A stretch of 64,000 nucleotides of DNA from Hyphomicrobiales bacterium (GTDB taxonomy: Bacteria > Pseudomonadota > Alphaproteobacteria > Rhizobiales > Rhizobiaceae). Positions within the stretch are counted from its first letter, which is position 1; each line of letters starts with the position of its first letter. The notes beneath the pieces are model-generated. The model did no database searches and had not been told where the DNA came from. It saw nothing but the letters and a program-made list of their open reading frames with translations. The DNA lies in the NCBI GenBank assembly GCA_900473795.1, contig UCMT01000021.1, forward strand, positions 62,001 through 126,000, given 5' to 3'. Positions 62,747-64,000 of the stretch are shown piece by piece. The translations under genes and the position numbers were made by a program.

Positions 62747-64000
62747 TCATGTACCACGCGGCTTTGCCCGTGTCGTCGGCGCCGCATTTGCCGGATCCTC
62801 GGGCCAGGGGTGCTTCGGGTAGCGGCCGCGCATGTCGGCGCGCACGTCCTTCCAGGACCCGGCCCAGAATCCCGGCAGGTCGCGCGTGGTCTGCATCGGC
62901 TTGTGACCGGGTGAGATCAGCTCCAGAAGCAATGGCAGCCGCCCGCCGCCGATCGACGGATGGCTTTTCAATCCGAAGAGTTCCTGCACGCGGATGGACA
63001 GAACCGGTTCGTCGCCGTCATAACGGATCGGATGACGCTGGCCCGTCGGCGCCTCGAAATGGGTCGGTGCAAGGCGTGCCAGATCGCGGGCAACCGCGTG
63101 CGGCACCAGCGACTGCAGCCCTTCGGAAAGGCTGGCGGCGCTGATGTCGTCGATGCCCCGCGTTTCGCCCTGTAAGGGCACGAACCAGTCCTCCAGCCGT
63201 GCAAGCAGGCTCTCGTCGGACATATCCGGCCAGGGGTCGCCAATGGTGCGGTACAGGAAGCCGATCCGGTCACGCAATTGAGCGGCCTCCTTCGAGAACG
63301 GCAGAACGGCCAGACCGAGTTGGCGCAGGCCTTCGGCGAGCGCACGAGCGGACTGTTCACCGCGCGGCCGCGGAAGCGGCGTCTCCTCGAAAACGATGGC
63401 GCCCAACCGCGTCACCCGCCTTGCCCGAACCTGCCGGCTCGGCCGGTCGAAGAAGGTCTGGTCCTCGCGAATGATCGCTTGCGGCATGTGTGCTTCGACA
63501 TCGGCACGGGAAATTTCGGCTGCGGCAAGAATGCGCTGGCCGCCGGCCCGCCCGGTGAGGTCGGCGATGACCAGCATCGAAGCGCCGGCCAGCCGCTCGG
63601 TTTCCGGCAGTTCGGCGCCGCGGCCATTGGCCATGACGAAACGCCCGCGCCCGCCGCGCTGCAGGGCGATCCGGTCCGGAAAGGCGTGCATCAGCAGCAT
63701 GCCCGGCTGCACCGGATCGTTCGTCTCCCTGCCTGCCCTCAAGCCCTTTGCCATTCGCCGGGCAAGGCTGCGCGAGGCCTCGGCGCGATCGCCGCGCTCG
63801 GACTTGAAACGACGCAGCCGGTCTTCGAGATCGACCCCATTTCCACCCAAACCCTGCTCGGTCAGGAGAACGGCGAGAAGACAGGCTTCATATGCCTGTC
63901 CCTCCTCTGCCGCCGAAACGGCCATGGCGGCCAGACGCGGCGGCAGGGCCAACTGGCGGATCTGCTTTCCCCGGGCCGTCAAAGCGCCGTTGGCATCGAG
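62747..64000 (-). CDS. hrpB: ATP-dependent helicase HrpB, C-terminal part (partial)
   Basis: At least 417 residues; the gene runs off the window end, so the DEAD-type helicase core is not seen. The visible part has ALTARGKQIRQLALPPRLAAM (helicase-associated HA2-like region), and the HrpB C-terminal domain with YDGDEPVLSIRVQELFGLKSHPSIGGGRLPLLLELISPGHKPMQTTRDLPGFW order of motifs and the closing DVRADMRGRYPKHPWPEDP. HrpB is a predicted RNA helicase of unclear role. It is followed closely by actS. Confidence 0.92.
   Translation of the reverse strand, partial: LDANGALTARGKQIRQLALPPRLAAMAVSAAEEGQAYEACLLAVLLTEQGLGGNGVDLEDRLRRFKSERGDRAEASRSLARRMAKGLRAGRETNDPVQPGMLLMHAFPDRIALQRGGRGRFVMANGRGAELPETERLAGASMLVIADLTGRAGGQRILAAAEISRADVEAHMPQAIIREDQTFFDRPSRQVRARRVTRLGAIVFEETPLPRPRGEQSARALAEGLRQLGLAVLPFSKEAAQLRDRIGFLYRTIGDPWPDMSDESLLARLEDWFVPLQGETRGIDDISAASLSEGLQSLVPHAVARDLARLAPTHFEAPTGQRHPIRYDGDEPVLSIRVQELFGLKSHPSIGGGRLPLLLELISPGHKPMQTTRDLPGFWAGSWKDVRADMRGRYPKHPWPEDPANAAPTTRAKPRGT

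Noticed and set aside
1-64000. tRNA genes, CRISPR arrays, insertion sequences or prophage genes
   Set aside because: No cloverleaf-like T-loop context, spaced direct repeats, transposase motifs or phage structural genes were seen on reading the gaps and frames.

Overview
The window is a stretch of GC-rich (roughly 60 %) alphaproteobacterial chromosome, almost certainly from the Rhizobiaceae (Rhizobium/Neorhizobium/Agrobacterium group). The evidence is the chvI-chvG-hprK-EIIA-HPr block next to pckA and ahcY, the actSR redox pair, the trpFBA-accD-folC run, the hisB-DUF2628-hisHAFE-coaA operon, a TsaE-kinase fusion, and an atypical histidine kinase with tyrosine at the phospho-acceptor position (DivL type). 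No rRNA, tRNA, CRISPR array, transposase or prophage gene was seen. Most of the window is housekeeping backbone; the accessory part is the first 12.3 kb.

Positions 1-12300: after the tail of a gabD-type aldehyde dehydrogenase comes a carbohydrate island: an HpaI-type aldolase, a UxaB/mannitol-dehydrogenase-type reductase, a GntR regulator, a UxaA-type dehydratase, an aldo/keto reductase, a FucU mutarotase, a ribose-type ABC transporter, an LgoD-like zinc dehydrogenase and an amidohydrolase/lactonase. Together they resemble an oxidative (non-phosphorylating) pathway for L-fucose or a related 6-deoxy/L-sugar: import, mutarotation, oxidation to lactone, hydrolysis, dehydration, then aldol cleavage to pyruvate plus an aldehyde. 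Two 22-bp imperfect palindromes that resemble each other lie in front of uxaA and in front of the transporter operon and probably tie both operons to the GntR protein.

Positions 12300-21900: phaZ (intracellular PHB depolymerase), a DUF2852 protein, a YgjP-type metallopeptidase, a frameshifted YqaE/Pmp3 gene, trpF-trpB-trpA, accD, folC and a GNAT gene, with convergent trxA. Positions 21500-33500 (minus strand): divL, tsaE-amgK fusion, murU-like gene, addB, addA, trxA, tightly packed and probably co-transcribed, linking cell-cycle control, tRNA modification, wall recycling and double-strand-break repair.

Positions 33970-41500: ahcY with a perfect 20-bp palindrome upstream, HPr, EIIA-Man, a short HPr kinase, chvG, chvI, and divergent pckA. 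Positions 41600-51000: arfB, a BON-LysM protein, a small secreted protein and alkB, then coaA and the his operon (minus strand), then hslV-GNAT-hslU. A tandem duplication of the hisF start lies between hisA and hisF. Positions 51100-64000: an exported DUF1402 protein, a cytochrome P450, a secreted protein of unknown function, a lone HyuA-type hydantoinase/oxoprolinase, glcB, an 0.8-kb structured gene-free stretch, an L,D-transpeptidase lipoprotein with a CtrA-like box, mmcB, actR-actS and the C-terminal half of hrpB.
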